Origin: an uncultured Alsobacter sp.
GTDB taxonomy: Bacteria > Pseudomonadota > Alphaproteobacteria > Rhizobiales > Beijerinckiaceae
Reading direction: 5' to 3'
Assembly (NCBI RefSeq): GCF_945952055.1
Contig: NZ_CAMFHB010000044.1
Location: 1-52,591 of the forward strand
DNA: 52,591 nucleotides
Shown here piece by piece: positions 9,838 through 19,662 of this stretch (the stretch's first letter is position 1; each line of letters begins with the position of its first letter). The translations under genes and the position numbers were made by a program. A model generated the notes under the pieces. That model had not been told where the DNA came from. It ran no database searches and saw only the letters and a program-made list of their open reading frames with translations.

Positions 9838-10980
9838 TTAAAGCTGCGCGATGTGGAGCATGTCGTTGAACGTGGTGAACAGCATCAGCATCACCACCAG
9901 CGCCAGGCCGATGCGGAAACCGAATTCCTGTGTCCTTTCAGACAGAGGGCGTCCACGCACCGCTTCCACTGCGTAAAAGGCCAGATGACCGCCGTCCAGA
10001 AGCGGAACCGGAACGAGGTTAATCAGGCCGATCGAAACCGACAGGATGGCGACAAGGTTCATCAAGGCCATCATCCCGGCCGTGGCGACCTCGCCCGACA
10101 CCTGGGCGATGCGGATGGGACCCGACAGCTGGTCGGTGCTTTCCTTGCCGGTGAACAGCCCGCCGACATAGGAGCCGGTGCGCTCGACGATGAACCACGT
10201 CTCGTAGACCGCCGAGGACAGCGATTCGCCGATGCTCATCGGCACGGTCTTCACGTCGCCCGGGTTGGTGGAGCGCTGGACGCCGATCTTGCCGGACCGC
10301 TGGTTGCCGAAACGCGTCTTCTCGACCACCAGATCGGGGGTGACGCTGAGGCCCACCTTGGCGCCGTCGCGCTCGACCATGACCTGCAGGGGCGTGCCCG
10401 GCGAGATCGAGACGATGCGCTGCATCTCGGTGAAGCTGTCGATGGCCTTGCCGTCGATGGACAGGATGAGGTCGCGCGGCTGGAACCCGGCCCGCTCGGC
10501 GGCGCTGCCGGCGATGACGAGGTCGACGCGCGGCAAAATGACCTGCCGGCCATAGGTGAAGCCGATGACGGCGAAGACGGCGATGGCGAGCAGGAAATTG
10601 GCCAGCGGCCCCGCGAACACGGTGGCGGCGCGCTTCCACACCGGCTGGTGGTAGAAGCTGACGGCCTTCTCGGCCGGGGTCATCTCGCGCAGCGCCTCGC
10701 CGTCGGGCGTGCTGGCGGCGCTGGAATCGCCGAAGAACTTGACGTAGCCGCCGAGCGGAATGGCCGCGAGGCGCCAGCGCGTGCCCTTGCCGTCGGTGAA
10801 GCCCGCGATTTCGGGCCCGAAGCCCACGGAGAAGGCGGTGACCTTGATGCCGCACCAGCGCCCGACGAGGAAATGCCCCATCTCGTGCACGAAGACGACG
10901 ATCACCAGCACGAACAGGAAGGGCAGCAGGTAGCTTCCGGCCATGTTGGCGTAGTGCGTGGCGGAACCGACGAGATCCAT
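9838..10980 (-). CDS. rseP: Site-2 zinc protease RseP
   Basis: An intramembrane metalloprotease of 380 residues. It cleaves anti-sigma factors and remnant signal peptides within the inner membrane and usually acts in the envelope stress response. The zinc site HEMGH is at residues 32-36 in the first membrane helix. The third ligand region NLVPVPLLDGGHL lies in the last helices, and a single PDZ domain (GSAAERAGFQPRDLILSIDG) sits in the periplasmic loop; E. coli RseP has two. Its location next to bamA fits the envelope theme. The start ATG at 10980 is the natural family start. Confidence 0.95.
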   Translation of the reverse strand: MDLVGSATHYANMAGSYLLPFLFVLVIVVFVHEMGHFLVGRWCGIKVTAFSVGFGPEIAGFTDGKGTRWRLAAIPLGGYVKFFGDSSAASTPDGEALREMTPAEKAVSFYHQPVWKRAATVFAGPLANFLLAIAVFAVIGFTYGRQVILPRVDLVIAGSAAERAGFQPRDLILSIDGKAIDSFTEMQRIVSISPGTPLQVMVERDGAKVGLSVTPDLVVEKTRFGNQRSGKIGVQRSTNPGDVKTVPMSIGESLSSAVYETWFIVERTGSYVGGLFTGKESTDQLSGPIRIAQVSGEVATAGMMALMNLVAILSVSIGLINLVPVPLLDGGHLAFYAVEAVRGRPLSERTQEFGFRIGLALVVMLMLFTTFNDMLHIAQL

Positions 10981-11075
10981 GTGTACTCCCTGGCGCGGGG
11001 GCGCCGGCGCTTCATCAGACGCCGGCGAGCATACGCCATTTAAGTCCAGTTCTAAGCGTCAGGGTGAATAGTTAG

Positions 11076-12257
11076 TTAATCTGCCGGACTTGTGACAGGC
11101 CCGAGCCGCTCCCGGGCACGCAGGCGGGCTTCCTCGTCCAGCATGAGCGCGGTGTCCACGTCGCCGGGCGCCGCCATGTCGTTGCGCCGCGCCATGTCCT
11201 CGATCACGCCCGAGACCAGCGCCGGGATGCCGTAGACCCCGATGCGGCCCGCCAGGAACGCCTCGACGGCGACCTCGTTGGCGGCGTTGAGGATGGTGGG
11301 GGCCCCTCCCCCCTCGCGCAGCGCGTCCAGCGCCAGCCCCAGCGCCGGGAAGCGCGCCAGGTCCGGTGCCTCGAAGTCGAGCCGGGCGATCTCGGAGAGG
11401 TTGAGGCGGCGCGCGTCGGTGGCGAGGCGATCGGGAAAGCCGAGGCAGTGGGCGATCGGCACCCGCATGTCGGGACAGGCGAGCCCGGCCACGACCGCGC
11501 CGTCGCAGAACGAGACCAGGCCGTGCACGATGGATTGCGGGTGCACCACCACGCCCAGCCGGTCCGGCGGGATGGCGAAGAGGTGCCAGGCCTCGATGAG
11601 CTCGAGCCCCTTGTTCATCAAGGTGGCGCTGTCGATCGTGACCTTGGCGCCCATGCTCCAGTTGGGATGGGCCAGGGCCTGCGTGGGCGTGGCCGCCTCG
11701 ATGCGCTCGCGGCTCCAGGTGCGGAAGGGGCCGCCCGAGGCGGTGAGGATCATCTCCTCGACCTCGTCGGCCCGGTGTCGGCCCAGCGCCTGGAAGATGG
11801 CGTTGTGCTCGCTGTCGACCGGCAGCAGCGTGGTGCCGGCCGCCGCCGCGTCCCGCATGAAGGCGTGGCCGGCGCACACCAGGCACTCCTTGTTGGCCAG
11901 CGCCACGGTGCCCCCGAGCCGGGCGGCGGCATGGGTGGGCCGCACGCCGGCGGCGCCCGCGATGGCCCCGATGACGATGTCGGCCGGGCGGACCGCGGCT
12001 TCCATGACCGCCTGCGCGCCCGCGGAGGCCTCGATGCCGGTGCCGCCCAGCGCCTCGCGCAGGGCGCCGAGCCCCGCCGGATCGCTGAGGGCCGCGACGC
12101 GCGCGCCCAGCGCGACCGCCGTGCGGGCGAGCGCCTGCGGATCACGCCCGCCGACGACGGCCTCCACCCGGAAGCGCTCCTTGTGGGTGGCGAGAATGTC
12201 GGCCGTGGACCGGCCGATGGATCCGGTGGCGCCCAGCACGGTGACGCTGACGCTCAT
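11076..12257 (-). CDS. dxr: 1-deoxy-D-xylulose 5-phosphate reductoisomerase
   Basis: The second enzyme of the MEP isoprenoid pathway (393 residues). It converts DXP to MEP with NADPH and a divalent metal. The N-terminal Rossmann motif is VTVLGATGSIGRSTADIL. The catalytic part has LLPVDSEHNAIFQAL (metal ligands Asp, Glu) and TASGGPFRTW, and the C-terminal helical domain ends normally. The start at 12257 overlaps the cdsA stop as ATGA. It supplies isoprenoid precursors used by UppS two genes upstream. Confidence 0.96.
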   Translation of the reverse strand: MSVSVTVLGATGSIGRSTADILATHKERFRVEAVVGGRDPQALARTAVALGARVAALSDPAGLGALREALGGTGIEASAGAQAVMEAAVRPADIVIGAIAGAAGVRPTHAAARLGGTVALANKECLVCAGHAFMRDAAAAGTTLLPVDSEHNAIFQALGRHRADEVEEMILTASGGPFRTWSRERIEAATPTQALAHPNWSMGAKVTIDSATLMNKGLELIEAWHLFAIPPDRLGVVVHPQSIVHGLVSFCDGAVVAGLACPDMRVPIAHCLGFPDRLATDARRLNLSEIARLDFEAPDLARFPALGLALDALREGGGAPTILNAANEVAVEAFLAGRIGVYGIPALVSGVIEDMARRNDMAAPGDVDTALMLDEEARLRARERLGPVTSPAD

Positions 12258-13128
12258 CGCGGCCCCCCGAAGACGTAGACGATGAGGCCGATGAGGACGC
12301 AGACGGCCCAGAAACTGTCCAGACGGTCGAGTACGCCCCCGTGGCCGGGAATGAGCGAGCTCGAATCCTTGACCGCGAAGGCGCGCTTCAGCGCGGATTC
12401 GGCGAGATCGCCCAGGATGGACACGACCGAGGCGACCAGCGTGAGCGCGACCAGCGGCAGGCCGTGGTACCAGCCGTGGCCCCCGGCATCGGCCGCCATG
12501 ACCAGGGCGACGGCGCAGGCCGTGCCCCCGACGAGACCGCCGATGGCGCCCGACCAGGTCTTCTTGGGGCTGACGCGCGGCCACAGCTTGGGCCCGCCCA
12601 GGGCCCGGCCGGCGAAATAGGCGGCGATGTCGGAGCCCCAGACCACGCAGAACAGCCACAGCACGGCGACGAGCGCGTGGGCGGGGTGGCCGCGCAGGTC
12701 GATGGGCACGACCGCGACCACCGCGCAGACGGCGACGCCCGCGAGCGACCACAGCCGCCGGCCGCCCGGCGCGGAGAGCGCGACGGCACCGGCCGCGAGC
12801 CCCACCACGGACCAGGCCCGCGGGTCGGCCGCCGCCGAGGCCTCGGCGAGAAGGCCCGCATAGGCGATGCCGAGGGAGCCCAGGAGCCAGGAGATCTGCC
12901 GGCGCCCCCCTTCGAGCCCGATGAGGGTGAGCCATTCGCGCAGGGCCAGGATGGCCGCGAGCGTCCAGAACAGGCCGAAGACCCAGCCGCCGGCCCAGGC
13001 CGTGCCGAGCGCCGCCCCGGCCATGACCAGGGCGGAGACGACGCGCAGCGCGAGTTCCGAGCGGGGGGCGGCAGGCGTCGGGGACGCCGCCGTGGCGGGG
13101 GCGGGAGCGGCCTGGTTGCCGCCGTCGC

Positions 13129-13132
<4 letters not shown>
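12254..13132 (-). CDS. cdsA: Phosphatidate cytidylyltransferase, TTG start
   Basis: An integral membrane enzyme that makes CDP-diacylglycerol from phosphatidate and CTP, the branch point of phospholipid synthesis. It has about eight hydrophobic helices, and the C-terminal signature [20 protein letters not shown] followed by GVLDRLDS is complete. A TTG at 13132 is taken as the start. It overlaps the uppS stop (TTGA), has GGAG seven bases upstream and gives 292 residues, the usual length with a Pro/Ala-rich head. The first internal ATG would delete the beginning of the first membrane helix. The gene ends four bases inside dxr. Confidence 0.92.
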
Positions 13133-13869
<737 letters not shown>

Positions 13870-13904
13870 GCGGGCGCTCCGGATGTGCGCGGTTGGGAGG
13901 TCGG

Positions 13905-13993
13905 GCGATGAGCGAGGAGCGAAGAGCGATACGACGCCATGGGTTGCCAACTCGCGAACGAGCACCTGTCCCCATTCGCAACTCGCCATTCGC
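13905..13993. repeat. Two inverted arrays of a degenerate heptamer (GCGANNN)
   Basis: On the plus strand 13905-13932 reads GCGATGA, GCGAGGA, GCGAAGA, GCGATAC. On the minus strand 13993-13973 reads GCGAATG, GCGAGTT, GCGAATG. The two period-7 arrays point towards each other across 40 bases, inside the 209-base gap between frr and uppS. Confidence 0.6.
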
Positions 13994-14078
13994 CGGCCGC
14001 CCCGCGGCGGCACAGCGCGGACACCCCGGTCACTCTCTCCCGAAAGCCGATCATGGCGACGCTCCGCGGCCCCGGGGG

Positions 14079-14639
14079 TCAGACGTGCATGATTTCCTTT
14101 TCCTTGGCCGCGAGCGCGGCGTCGATCTCGGCGATCGTCTGGTCGGTGGCCTTCTGCACCTGCTCGGAGTGACGCTCGATGTCGTCCTTGCCGATGTGAC
14201 CGTCGAGCTTCTTGAGGTGGTCAAGCCCGTCGCGGCGGACGTGGCGGGCGGCGACGCGCGCCTCCTCGGCATATTTGTGCGCCACCTTGACCAGCTCCTT
14301 GCGGCGCTGCTCGTTGAGCTCGGGGATGCGGATGCGCAGCACCTGGCCCTCGGTGGCCGGGTTGAAGCCCAGGTTACTGTCGCGGATGGCCCGTTCCACC
14401 GCGGCGACCATGGAGCGGTCCCACACCTGGACGGTGATCATGCGCGGCTCGGGCACGTTGACCGTGGCCACCTGGTTCAGCGGCATCATGGAGCCGTAGG
14501 CATCCACGTTGACGGGATCGAGCAGGTTCGCGGAGGCGCGGCCGGTGCGCAGGCTCGCGAGGTCCTTCGAGAACGCCTGCACGGCGCCGGCCATGCGGCG
14601 CTTGATGTCGGCGAGATCGAACGGTGCGGGTGCGGCCAT
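14079..14639 (-). CDS. frr: Ribosome recycling factor
   Basis: A protein of 186 residues that, with EF-G, splits post-termination ribosomes. The three-helix domain holds [19 protein letters not shown] near the N-terminus, then [19 protein letters not shown], and ends with the long C-terminal helix [13 protein letters not shown]. Length is standard. It follows pyrH by 62 bases, the usual pyrH-frr pair. Confidence 0.97.
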   Translation of the reverse strand: MAAPAPFDLADIKRRMAGAVQAFSKDLASLRTGRASANLLDPVNVDAYGSMMPLNQVATVNVPEPRMITVQVWDRSMVAAVERAIRDSNLGFNPATEGQVLRIRIPELNEQRRKELVKVAHKYAEEARVAARHVRRDGLDHLKKLDGHIGKDDIERHSEQVQKATDQTIAEIDAALAAKEKEIMHV

Positions 14640-14701
14640 CAGTGTTATCCGGAGCTTGAAAAAAGATCAGGCCAACGCCTTACGCCCGCAGCCTTGCGGG
14701 T

Positions 14702-15415
14702 TCAAGGGGTGACACGCGTGGCGGGCGCCTTGCCGGCCAGGATGGCGGTGATGGCGCCCGGCCCGTGGGCCGACCCGACGATGATGGGAAGCCGGTTTTC
14801 CCGCGCCAGGGCGAAGGCGGCCGTGTCCATGATCTTGAGGTCGCGGGCGATGGCTTCGTCGTGGGTGAGCACGTCGTAGCGCCGGGCCGTGGGATCCTTC
14901 TTGGGGTCGGCGGTGTAGACGCCGTCGACCTGGGTGGCCTTGAGCACGGCATCGCACTTGAGCTCGATGGCGCGCAGCACGGCCGCGGTGTCGGTGGTGA
15001 AGAACGGGTTGCCCGTGCCGCCACCCAGCACCGCCACGCGGCCTTTGCTGAGATGGTGCAGCGCCGGCTGGCGGGCATAGGTCTCGCACAGCGAGGGCAT
15101 GGCGACCGCCGAGAGCGTGCGGGCCGGGGTGCCTTTCGATTCCAGGGCGCTTTCGAGCGCGATGGAGTTCATGACCGTGGCGAGCATGCCCATGGCATCG
15201 GCCGTGGCCCGGTCGATCCAGCCGGCCGCGCCGACCTTGGCGCCGCGGATGACGTTGCCGCCGCCGATGACCACGGCGATCTCGAACCCCTGCCCCACCG
15301 CCTGGGCGATGTCCTCGGCCAGGGTGGAGAGCGTCTGCGGGTTCAGCCAGTAGCCGTCCGGCGCGATCAGCGCCTCGCCGGAGAGTTTCACCAGAACCCG
15401 CCGCATCGCCGCCAT
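14702..15415 (-). CDS. pyrH: Uridylate kinase
   Basis: A hexameric bacterial UMP kinase (237 residues) of the amino-acid-kinase fold, which phosphorylates UMP to UDP. It shows LVKLSGEALIAPDG (phosphate-binding start), AVVIGGGNVIRG and VLGGGTGNPFFTTDTAAVLR. The ATG at 15415 has GGGAGAG seven bases upstream; an in-frame GTG at 15433 would add six residues and is less well served. It lies between tsf and frr in the common rpsB-tsf-pyrH-frr order, 265 bases after tsf with a hairpin between. Confidence 0.95.
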   Translation of the reverse strand: MAAMRRVLVKLSGEALIAPDGYWLNPQTLSTLAEDIAQAVGQGFEIAVVIGGGNVIRGAKVGAAGWIDRATADAMGMLATVMNSIALESALESKGTPARTLSAVAMPSLCETYARQPALHHLSKGRVAVLGGGTGNPFFTTDTAAVLRAIELKCDAVLKATQVDGVYTADPKKDPTARRYDVLTHDEAIARDLKIMDTAAFALARENRLPIIVGSAHGPGAITAILAGKAPATRVTP

Positions 15416-15508
15416 TCGCTCTCTCCCGCTCACGCGCTCGTCCGCTGCAACGAGCTATCTCCCCCGCGCGGCGGCATCAAGGCCGCCCGACGGGGTCCCC
15501 ACAAGGAA

Positions 15509-15530
15509 ACGGCGGCGCAGGCGCCGCCGT
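15509..15530 (-). terminator. Perfect hairpin between tsf and pyrH
   Basis: ACGGCGGCGC-AG-GCGCCGCCGT is a perfect 10-bp stem. On the minus strand it is followed by TTCCTTGT. The T-content is weak, so it may attenuate rather than fully end the rpsB-tsf transcript. Confidence 0.45.
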
Positions 15531-15680
15531 GACTGACAGAATGCTGACAGGGAGGTGAGCGCGGCTCGCAGGTGCGCTGCACCTCCCGCCAACCTCGTTC
15601 GCTCCACCGTCCTGGCGGGGCAGGATGCCGCGTGGGGCCGGATCAGAGAAGGGCGACGCGACGGTCGCCCCTGCCCTGCC

Positions 15681-16604
15681 TCAGCCCTGGCCGCTGGAGA
15701 TGGCGGCGACTTCCGCCGCGAAGTCCGATTCCTGCTTCTCGATGCCTTCGCCGAGCGCGTAGCGGAAGAAGCCCTTCACCGCGATGGCGCCGCCAACGCG
15801 GCCTTCGGCTTCCTTCACCGCCTGGGCGACGGTCTTGCCGCTGTCGTGCACGAAGGCCTGATCGAGGAGGCAGACCTCCTTGTAGTAGGTCTTCAGGCCG
15901 CTCTCGACGATCTTCTCGAGCACGTGGGCGGGCTTGCCGGCGTTCTTGTCGGCGAGCACGGCCTTCTCGCGGGCCACCACGGCGGGGTCGAGGCCCGAGG
16001 CGTCCAGCGCCAGCGGGCTGGCGGCGGCGATGTGCATGGCGACCTGGCGGCCGAGCGTGGCGAGCTCGTCGGCCTTGCCGGCCGACTCGAGCGCCACGAT
16101 GACGCCGATCTTGCCGAGGCCCGGGGCGACCTGGTTGTGGATGTACTGGCCGACCACGCCCTGGTGGACCTGCAGCTCGGCGGCGCGGCGCAGGTTCATG
16201 TTCTCGCCGATGGTGGCGATGGCATTGGAGATGGCCTCCTGCACGGTGGCCCCGCCCGGGTAGTGGGTGCCGAGCAGCGCCTCGACGTCGGCCTTCTTCT
16301 CCAGCGCGACGTTGGCGATGGTGCGCACCAGCGACTGGAATTCCTCGTTGCGGGCGACGAAGTCGGTCTCGGAGTTCACCTCGACGACGACGCCGCGGTT
16401 GCCGGACACGGCCACGGCGACGAGGCCCTCGGCCGCCACGCGGCCGGACTTCTTGGCGGCCTTGGCCAGGCCTTTCTTGCGCAGCCAGTCGATGGCCTGC
16501 TCGACGTCGCCGCCGTTGGCTTCGAGAGCGGCCTTGCAGTCCATCATGCCCGCGCCGGTCTTCTCGCGCAGGTCCTTCACCAGAGCAGCGGTGATCGTGG
16601 CCAT
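15681..16604 (-). CDS. tsf: Elongation factor Ts
   Basis: The nucleotide exchange factor of EF-Tu (307 residues). The N-terminal UBA-like domain [20 protein letters not shown] is followed by [13 protein letters not shown] and the core motif [11 protein letters not shown]. Both dimerisation subdomains and the C-terminal module ([13 protein letters not shown]) are present. The start at 16604 follows AAAGAGGTT. It is the second gene of rpsB-tsf; two GC-rich hairpins fill the 114-base spacer. Confidence 0.96.
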   Translation of the reverse strand: MATITAALVKDLREKTGAGMMDCKAALEANGGDVEQAIDWLRKKGLAKAAKKSGRVAAEGLVAVAVSGNRGVVVEVNSETDFVARNEEFQSLVRTIANVALEKKADVEALLGTHYPGGATVQEAISNAIATIGENMNLRRAAELQVHQGVVGQYIHNQVAPGLGKIGVIVALESAGKADELATLGRQVAMHIAAASPLALDASGLDPAVVAREKAVLADKNAGKPAHVLEKIVESGLKTYYKEVCLLDQAFVHDSGKTVAQAVKEAEGRVGGAIAVKGFFRYALGEGIEKQESDFAAEVAAISSGQG

Positions 16605-16635
16605 GGTTTCAACCTCTTTGGGTCGTGGATGCGAG

Positions 16636-16661
16636 ACGGCGGCGGGAGGACCCGCCGCCGT
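16636..16661 (-). promoter_or_regulatory. Hairpin 1 in the rpsB-tsf spacer
   Basis: A perfect 11-bp stem (ACGGCGGCGGG / CCCGCCGCCGT) closed by an AGGA tetraloop, 31 bases upstream of the tsf ATG. No T-run follows. It is probably a processing or translational control structure. Confidence 0.5.
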
Positions 16662-16682
16662 GCATCTCAATGGATCGACGAT

Positions 16683-16703
16683 GCGGCGCCATCACGGCGC
16701 CGC
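16683..16703 (-). promoter_or_regulatory. Hairpin 2 in the rpsB-tsf spacer
   Basis: GCGGCGCC-ATCAC-GGCGCCGC is a perfect 8-bp stem with a 5-base loop, 15 bases after the rpsB stop. With hairpin 1 it makes a tandem structure between the two genes. Confidence 0.5.
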
Positions 16704-16718
16704 GTGGCGTTCAGAGAT

Positions 16719-17729
16719 TCAGGCGTTCTCGATGAGCGAGCGGGCCTGCGCGACCCAGCCTTCGCGGTCGATGCGCCCGCCGAGCTTGGCGGCAGCCTCG
16801 ATGGCGGCGACGTCGGCCGGCGTGGCGGCAGCGAGCTGCCAGTAGTGGAAGATGCCCGCGTCGTTGAGCTTCTTCTCCAGCTGCGGGCTCATGGCCTTCA
16901 GCTTGCCCAGGTCGTCCGGCGCGCCGCGCGGCGCGGTGAGCAGCTCGAAGGCTTCGCCGGTGGGCGAGCCGGCCGGCTCGGCCGGCAGGTCCTCGCCCGT
17001 GGGGGCCTCGGAGGCGCCGATGTCGATGCCGAGCGAGCCCTGGCCGCGCGAGATGCCGTCGATGGCGGCGCGGGACACGAGATCGCAGTAGAGCGCGATG
17101 GCGCGGCCGGCGTCGTCATTGGCCGGCACCGGATAGGTGATGCCGTCCGGATCGCAGTTCGAATCGACGATGGCCGCGACCGGGATGCCGAGGCGCTGGG
17201 CCTCCTTGATCGCGAGCTGTTCCTTGTTGGTGTCGATGACGAAGATCAGGTCGGGCGTGCCGCCCATGTCCTTGATGCCGCCGAGAGCACGCTCGAGCTT
17301 CTCCTTCTCGCGGGAGAGCATGAGACGCTCCTTCTTGGTGAGGCCCTGGGCCCCGCCGGCGAGGATCTCGTCAACCTTGCGCAGGCGCGAGATGGAGCCG
17401 GAGATCGTCTTCCAGTTGGTGAGCATGCCGCCGAGCCAGCGGGAGTTCACGTAATACTGGGCCGAGCGGCGCGCCGCGTCGGCAATGGCCTCGGACGCCT
17501 GGCGCTTGGTGCCGACGAACAGCACGCGGCCGCCGGCCGCCACCGTGTCGGAAATCGCCTGCAGCGCGCGATGGAGCATCGGCACAGTCTGGGCGAGATC
17601 GAGGATGTGGATGTTGTTGCGCGTGCCGAAGATGAAGGGCGCCATCTTCGGGTTCCAGCGATGCGACTGGTGACCAAAGTGCGCACCGGCCTCGAGAAGC
17701 GAGCGCATAGAAAAATCGGGCAGAGCCAT
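16719..17729 (-). CDS. rpsB: 30S ribosomal protein S2 with C-terminal extension
   Basis: Ribosomal protein S2 (336 residues). The ordinary S2 body runs from [20 protein letters not shown] to about residue 250. A ~85-residue tail follows, with an acidic linker and a helix-hairpin-helix-like end ([20 protein letters not shown]), a known alphaproteobacterial elaboration. The ATG at 17729 is the family start; the longer frame to 17789 is not homologous. A weak sigma-70-like promoter is visible upstream. Confidence 0.96.
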   Translation of the reverse strand: MALPDFSMRSLLEAGAHFGHQSHRWNPKMAPFIFGTRNNIHILDLAQTVPMLHRALQAISDTVAAGGRVLFVGTKRQASEAIADAARRSAQYYVNSRWLGGMLTNWKTISGSISRLRKVDEILAGGAQGLTKKERLMLSREKEKLERALGGIKDMGGTPDLIFVIDTNKEQLAIKEAQRLGIPVAAIVDSNCDPDGITYPVPANDDAGRAIALYCDLVSRAAIDGISRGQGSLGIDIGASEAPTGEDLPAEPAGSPTGEAFELLTAPRGAPDDLGKLKAMSPQLEKKLNDAGIFHYWQLAAATPADVAAIEAAAKLGGRIDREGWVAQARSLIENA

Positions 17730-17831
17730 GCTGCGTAGTCTCCGGTTTAGGCCTCCGCGGAGCGTGAACCAGGGACGATCCCCGGCCACCGGAACGGCCG
17801 AAGCCGAATGTCCGCGTGTGGAATGGCGCGG

Positions 17832-17860
17832 GCTTTAGCGGAAATGGGGGGGATTGGCAA
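17832..17860 (-). promoter_or_regulatory. Candidate promoter of rpsB-tsf
   Basis: Read on the minus strand: TTGCCA, 17 bases, TAAAGC, located ~100 bases upstream of the rpsB ATG. The -10 box is poor, so the call is tentative. Confidence 0.35.
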
Positions 17861-17933
17861 GGGTGGGGGTGGGGACCGTGCGCCAGCTGGATACAGCACT
17901 AATTGTTTGGCGCGCTTGCTCAGCGCAAAAGTA

Positions 17934-17958
17934 AAAAGCCCAGCTGTGCCGGGCTTTT
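17934..17958 (-). terminator. Terminator of tRNA-Pro (bidirectional shape)
   Basis: AAAAGCCC and GGGCTTTT form a stem with flanking A- and T-runs. On the minus strand the hairpin AGCCCGGC...GCTGGGCT is followed by TTTTT. It lies ~20 bases downstream of the tRNA 3' end. Confidence 0.8.
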
Positions 17959-17976
17959 CTGTCGTATTCGAAAAAA

Positions 17977-18054
17977 TGGTCGGAGTGGCGGGATTCGAAC
18001 CCACGACCCCTAGTCCCCCAGACTAGTGCGCTAACCGGGCTGCGCTACACTCCG
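17977..18054 (-). tRNA. tRNA-Pro (GGG anticodon), CCA encoded
   Basis: The cloverleaf is complete on the minus strand: acceptor CGGAGTG / CACTCCG, D-stem GCGC / GCGC, anticodon stem CTAGT / ACTAG with loop CTGGGGG (anticodon GGG reading CCC), variable loop GGGTC, and T-arm GTGGG-TTCGAAT-CCCGC. The discriminator A and the CCA end are encoded. The first pair C1:G72 is the proline identity feature of bacteria. It has its own promoter and terminator. Confidence 0.97.
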
Positions 18055-18063
18055 ACTGCGCGC

Positions 18064-18092
18064 CTTATAGGGGGCGGCGGCGCGTTCCGCAA
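18064..18092 (-). promoter_or_regulatory. Promoter of tRNA-Pro
   Basis: Minus strand: TTGCGG, 17 bases, TATAAG, with the tRNA beginning nine bases after the -10 box. The spacing is ideal for a stable-RNA promoter. Confidence 0.75.
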
Positions 18093-18287
18093 CAGGGGGT
18101 GTGGAGAGAGTGTCACCTTCCCGAAAAGTGCGTGCGCGAGGGGTGTTGGATGCGAATTCGCTACGATCGCCGAGCGGCCCGCTCGAGGATGAGGACCTTT
18201 CCTGGTGACGATTCGACGACTGTCTGAGCAGCCCGCGAGGGCTAGGAGACGAGCGGTCTCACGTCCTGCCGCGGTCGGGACCCGGCC

Positions 18288-19352
18288 GTGAGCGGCGGGC
18301 GCTGGGGCATCGATGGCCACAACCGCCCCGAGTTTCTGGACAGGCTGCGCGCGCAGGGGTTTTCGCAGGCCTATGCCGGCGGGCCGTTCGAGGCGTGGCG
18401 GGCGGGGGCGCGGGCGGCGTTCGAGGGGCTGCTGCCTCGCCTGCCGGCCGGGTGGGCGGCGCGGGCGCCGGCGGTGATCTGCGCGGTGGAGCGCGACGGG
18501 CTGGTGCTCGAGCGGCTGGTCCTGGAGGGGCCGTGGTGCCCCGTGCCGGCGCTCGTCCTGCGCCCGGCGGGCCCGGGGCCCTTCCCGGCGGTGTTGCTGC
18601 TGCACGATCACGGGTCGCGGTTCGACATCGGCAAGGAGAAGCTGGTGCCGGCGTGGGACGATGCGGCGCGCCTCGCCTCCGGCGTCGAATGGGCCGGCCG
18701 GTTCTATGGCGGGCGATTCGTGGGCGAGGCGCTAGCGCGGAAGGGCTTCCTGGTGCTGTGCGCCGACGCGCTGGGCTGGGGTGAACGCGAGGGCAACGGC
18801 TACGAGGCCCAGCAGGCGCTGGCCTGCACCCTCATGCTGGCCGGGGCGAGCCTCGCGGGCGTGATCGCGCGGGAGGACGTGGCGGCGGCGCAGGCCCTGG
18901 CGGCGCGCGACGACGTGCGGGGCGTGGCGGCGCTGGGCTTCTCGCTCGGCGGCTTCCGGGCCTGGCAGGTGGCGGCCCTGTGCGAGACCGTGGCCGCGAC
19001 CGTCGCCGTGAACTGGATGGCGACGCTGGAAGGCGTGACGCGGGCGGGCAACAACCAGCTGCGGGGCCAGTCCGCCTTCAGCATGACCCATCCGGGCGCG
19101 GCGGCGCTGTTCGACTATCCCGACATGGCGGGCCTCGCGGCGCCGCGGCCTCTCTTCGTGCAGGCGGGCGCCCAGGACGCGCTGTTTCCGCCGGACAGCG
19201 TCGAGACGGCGCTGGCGCGCCTGCGCCACCTGTGGCGCGCCGCGGGGGCTCCGGCAGCGCTGGCCACTGCGATTCGGCCGGGCGGACACCAGTTCGGCGT
19301 GGAAGCCCAGGAGGAGAGCCTCGCCTGGCTCGCCGCCGCGATGGGGCCGTGA
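18288..19352 (+). CDS. Alpha/beta-hydrolase, dienelactone-hydrolase/acetyl-esterase type (354 aa)
   Basis: A 354-residue hydrolase with a ~100-residue N-terminal helical and strand cap before the alpha/beta core (FPAVLLLHDHGSRFDIG). The triad is complete: Ser219 in GFSLGG, Asp297 in AGAQDALFP and His334 in GGHQFG. The layout resembles the large dienelactone-hydrolase-like and acetyl-xylan-esterase-like families; the substrate cannot be inferred. No signal peptide is visible. The start is GTG with a weak CGGGAC upstream, so the exact start is uncertain. It stands alone between tRNA-Pro and a tiny membrane protein gene. Confidence 0.8.
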   Translation: MSGGRWGIDGHNRPEFLDRLRAQGFSQAYAGGPFEAWRAGARAAFEGLLPRLPAGWAARAPAVICAVERDGLVLERLVLEGPWCPVPALVLRPAGPGPFPAVLLLHDHGSRFDIGKEKLVPAWDDAARLASGVEWAGRFYGGRFVGEALARKGFLVLCADALGWGEREGNGYEAQQALACTLMLAGASLAGVIAREDVAAAQALAARDDVRGVAALGFSLGGFRAWQVAALCETVAATVAVNWMATLEGVTRAGNNQLRGQSAFSMTHPGAAALFDYPDMAGLAAPRPLFVQAGAQDALFPPDSVETALARLRHLWRAAGAPAALATAIRPGGHQFGVEAQEESLAWLAAAMGP

Positions 19353-19414
19353 GGATCGCCCGGAACGGCCCGGCCCGGGCCGGCGTTCTCCCGTGACGCG
19401 CACGGGAGACAGCG

Positions 19415-19534
19415 ATGGCAGACCTTCACCAGCACGATGAAACCAACGAAACCGGCTTCGGCACCGGCGTCATCCTGTCGATCGTCATGGCGATCGTCAT
19501 TTTCGGCATCCTGCTGCTGTCCCACCGCGGGTGA
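19415..19534 (+). CDS. Small single-pass membrane protein (39 aa)
   Basis: A short gene with a good ribosome binding site (GGGAG, six bases before the ATG). It encodes a hydrophilic, His/Asp/Glu/Thr-rich head (MADLHQHDETNETGFGTG), one hydrophobic helix of about 17 residues (VILSIVMAIVIFGILLL) and a short SHRG tail, so an N-out or N-in single-span topology is expected. Proteins of this shape occur as unassigned genes in Hyphomicrobiales. It lies 62 bases after the hydrolase and 128 before the Tim44-like gene. Function unknown. Confidence 0.7.
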   Translation: MADLHQHDETNETGFGTGVILSIVMAIVIFGILLLSHRG

Positions 19535-19662
19535 GGCGCGGGGCTCGGTTCGCGCCACTCTCCTTACCAATTCCCAATGTTTCAGTGGCGTGGCCCTTCA
19601 ATTCCGCCATACTGCATCCCATATGGTCAGGCGTTGGGCATCCTGCCCCCGATGGATGGACG

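Noticed and set aside
18055-18287. A regulatory RNA or riboswitch before the 354-residue hydrolase
   Set aside because: Apart from the tRNA promoter on the other strand, only a short GAGAC/GTCTC dyad was seen, too weak to call.
17977-19352. tRNA-Pro as an integration site of a genomic island
   Set aside because: No integrase, no repeated tRNA 3' end and no change in gene content towards mobile functions were found nearby.
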